Source: CAZAJS01 sp964485635 (GTDB lineage Bacteria > Pseudomonadota > Gammaproteobacteria > Francisellales > Francisellaceae). From it: a stretch of DNA of 16,098 bases. Shown piece after piece: positions 14,903-16,098 of the stretch. The notes under the pieces are model-generated. The model made no database searches, was not told the origin of the DNA, and saw only the letters and a program-made list of their open reading frames with translations. The stretch lies in contig CAZAJS010000026.1 of NCBI GenBank assembly GCA_964485635.1, positions 1-16,098 on the forward strand, written 5' to 3'. The first letter of the stretch is position 1. Every line of letters starts with the position of its first letter. The position numbers and the translations under genes are program-made.

Positions 14903-16098
14903 ATGAAAATTAAAAATATTGCATTACTTGTTGCCACGAGTGGGATTTTAGCGACCAGTGCTTCAGCTGACTGCATGTTAGACCAACAACAAACTGGTTG
15001 GACTGGTAAAATTCAGTTCCACTGTGATCAGGATACAAATTTAAGCCAACAGCCCATCCATTTTCAATTAAGCAATGGGGCAAAAATTCAATCGGTTTGG
15101 GGGCTTGATGGAAAAACAACAACTCAACAAAATGGCGATAATGTTTCTATCACAGCCAACAAATGGTGGCCGGCCCATACACCATTGATCATCAAAAAAG
15201 ACCAGCCTGTGACGCTAAATTTTAGTGCATCAAAAAAACAATTTGCGATGAATCATTTCTATGTTGGAGGGGTATCACCTTTTCAAGCCACCATTGACGT
15301 AAAATTACCTAAGCGTCCTGCTTACTTACCTGAGGATGCTAAAGCGGTAGTGACCATTGATCAAGGAGATCGACGTGTCGCGACACTCAATGAGGTTGAC
15401 TGGAATCGCACCCATCAGTTAAAAGTCGCCTTACCTGAGTCACAAGCTGATTATCAAATTCATGTCAAAAGCATTGATCATGCTCAAGGGATTGCATCCC
15501 CCAGCAAAATCACATTGTCAAAAGGGGATGATCAAACTGTCGCTATTGACTATCAAAAGCCATTGGCCAATTTCAATGGCAGTGCTGTAATGACAACCAA
15601 ATTTCAGGGCAACCAACCGAAGAGTCGCCCTGTTTATGTGATTCAAGATGCCAATGGCAATATGATTCAACAAGGGTATTTAAACCTCAACCACCCTATT
15701 ACAATTGATGATTTACCAACTACAAAAAATGGACAGCAATATACCATTGAAGCCAAAAATTTATTTGAAAATGGCTTTAAATATGATGCTGGCCCAGCAA
15801 AAACGATTGAGATTAATGATGGGCAAACAACACCGGTTGAATTTGATTATCAAGCAAAAACTCAACCGACTGAAACGGTTCAAGTCAAATTAAAAGGTTT
15901 GCCGGAAGGACAAAATGCCACGATCACATTAACCAATGGCCAGCAACAAGACACACAAATTATTCAGGCGAATCAAAATCAAACTGACACCCTTGATATC
16001 CCGAAAGATCATCAACAATGGCATGTGAGTGCAGAAACGATCAATGGCTATATTGCCAACGTACCTTTAAAGGATTTTATTGCGGACCAATCACAACA
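14903..16098 (+). CDS. Exported modular protein with possible carbohydrate-binding domain, 3' end outside window
   Basis: The frame is open for 398 codons to the window edge. A Sec signal peptide covers residues 1-22 (cleavage after Ala-Ser-Ala). Residues about 24-123 look like a compact beta domain with Cys24, Cys41, Trp33, Trp66 and Trp88-Trp89. The spacing of the tryptophans and the Leu-Ser-Asn-Gly / Val-Trp-Gly-Leu-Asp pattern recall CBM2-type cellulose/chitin-binding modules, but this is only a resemblance. Three Ig-like beta modules follow, at about 125-219, 220-319 and 320 onward. The first two end in closely similar strands, Ile-Asp-Tyr-Gln-Lys (215-219) and Phe-Asp-Tyr-Gln-Ala-Lys (314-319), about 99 residues apart. 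Such architecture suits a secreted polysaccharide-binding protein or an enzyme such as a chitinase, with its catalytic domain beyond the window. It has its own good promoter. Confidence 0.8.
   Translation, partial: MKIKNIALLVATSGILATSASADCMLDQQQTGWTGKIQFHCDQDTNLSQQPIHFQLSNGAKIQSVWGLDGKTTTQQNGDNVSITANKWWPAHTPLIIKKDQPVTLNFSASKKQFAMNHFYVGGVSPFQATIDVKLPKRPAYLPEDAKAVVTIDQGDRRVATLNEVDWNRTHQLKVALPESQADYQIHVKSIDHAQGIASPSKITLSKGDDQTVAIDYQKPLANFNGSAVMTTKFQGNQPKSRPVYVIQDANGNMIQQGYLNLNHPITIDDLPTTKNGQQYTIEAKNLFENGFKYDAGPAKTIEINDGQTTPVEFDYQAKTQPTETVQVKLKGLPEGQNATITLTNGQQQDTQIIQANQNQTDTLDIPKDHQQWHVSAETINGYIANVPLKDFIADQSQ

Noticed and set aside
14910..15122. A 70-codon minus-strand frame opposite the secreted protein
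   Set aside because: It is antisense to the plus-strand frame, which has a signal peptide, promoter and ribosome binding site.
1..16098. tRNA, rRNA, CRISPR array, transposase, integrase or toxin-antitoxin pair
   Set aside because: No cloverleaf, direct-repeat array, terminal inverted repeats or characteristic protein motifs were seen on either strand.

Overview
The window is about 16 kb of low-GC gammaproteobacterial chromosome. It carries a block of ordinary housekeeping genes flanked at both ends by genes for secreted proteins. The hemA-prfA-prmC cluster, a YfgM-BamB pair, and nadK, trmB and htpX together point to Gammaproteobacteria. The AT-rich codon use and glutamine/asparagine-rich proteins would suit the Francisella/Fastidiosibacter side of the group or a Legionella-like relative. 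That placement is an inference from general character, not from any search.

Left end (1-3326). Two genes on the minus strand encode exported RHS/YD-repeat proteins. The upstream one is complete (952 residues). The downstream one runs off the window edge after about 46 codons and has its own signal peptide. Upstream of the pair lies a run of exactly 100 N (3078-3177), which looks like a scaffold gap, so the physical link between the RHS genes and the rest of the window is not proven. Just after the gap is what may be the last 23 codons of a lost plus-strand gene. It is followed by a plus-strand gene for an exported protein with a coiled coil, a long disordered linker and an unrecognised C-terminal domain (3327-4313).

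Middle (4288-11104). hemA, prfA and prmC form a tightly overlapping minus-strand operon: glutamyl-tRNA reductase, release factor 1 and the methyltransferase that modifies release factors. Divergent from hemA is a plus-strand operon of yfgM-like, bamB and a Bcr/CflA-type drug exporter. The exporter start codon overlaps the bamB stop (ATGA). The hisS and der genes that often flank yfgM-bamB are absent. An 80-residue two-helix membrane protein follows, with its own promoter and a strong ribosome binding site. The hemA/yfgM divergent region holds a perfect 9-bp inverted repeat.

Right end (11125-16098). On the minus strand are nadK, trmB and a short-chain dehydrogenase in close series. Upstream of them is a second unit of htpX plus a DUF2905 membrane protein. 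htpX has a good candidate heat-shock (sigma-32) promoter, although a sigma-70 reading fits the same bases. Divergent from htpX, a plus-strand gene with a well-formed sigma-70 promoter encodes a large exported protein: a possible carbohydrate-binding domain, then tandem modules of about 99 residues. It is still open at the window end.

No tRNA, rRNA, CRISPR array, insertion sequence or integrase was seen. I found no clear new multi-gene system. The least explained parts are the split RHS pair, the exported protein at 3327-4313, and the modular secreted protein at the right edge.
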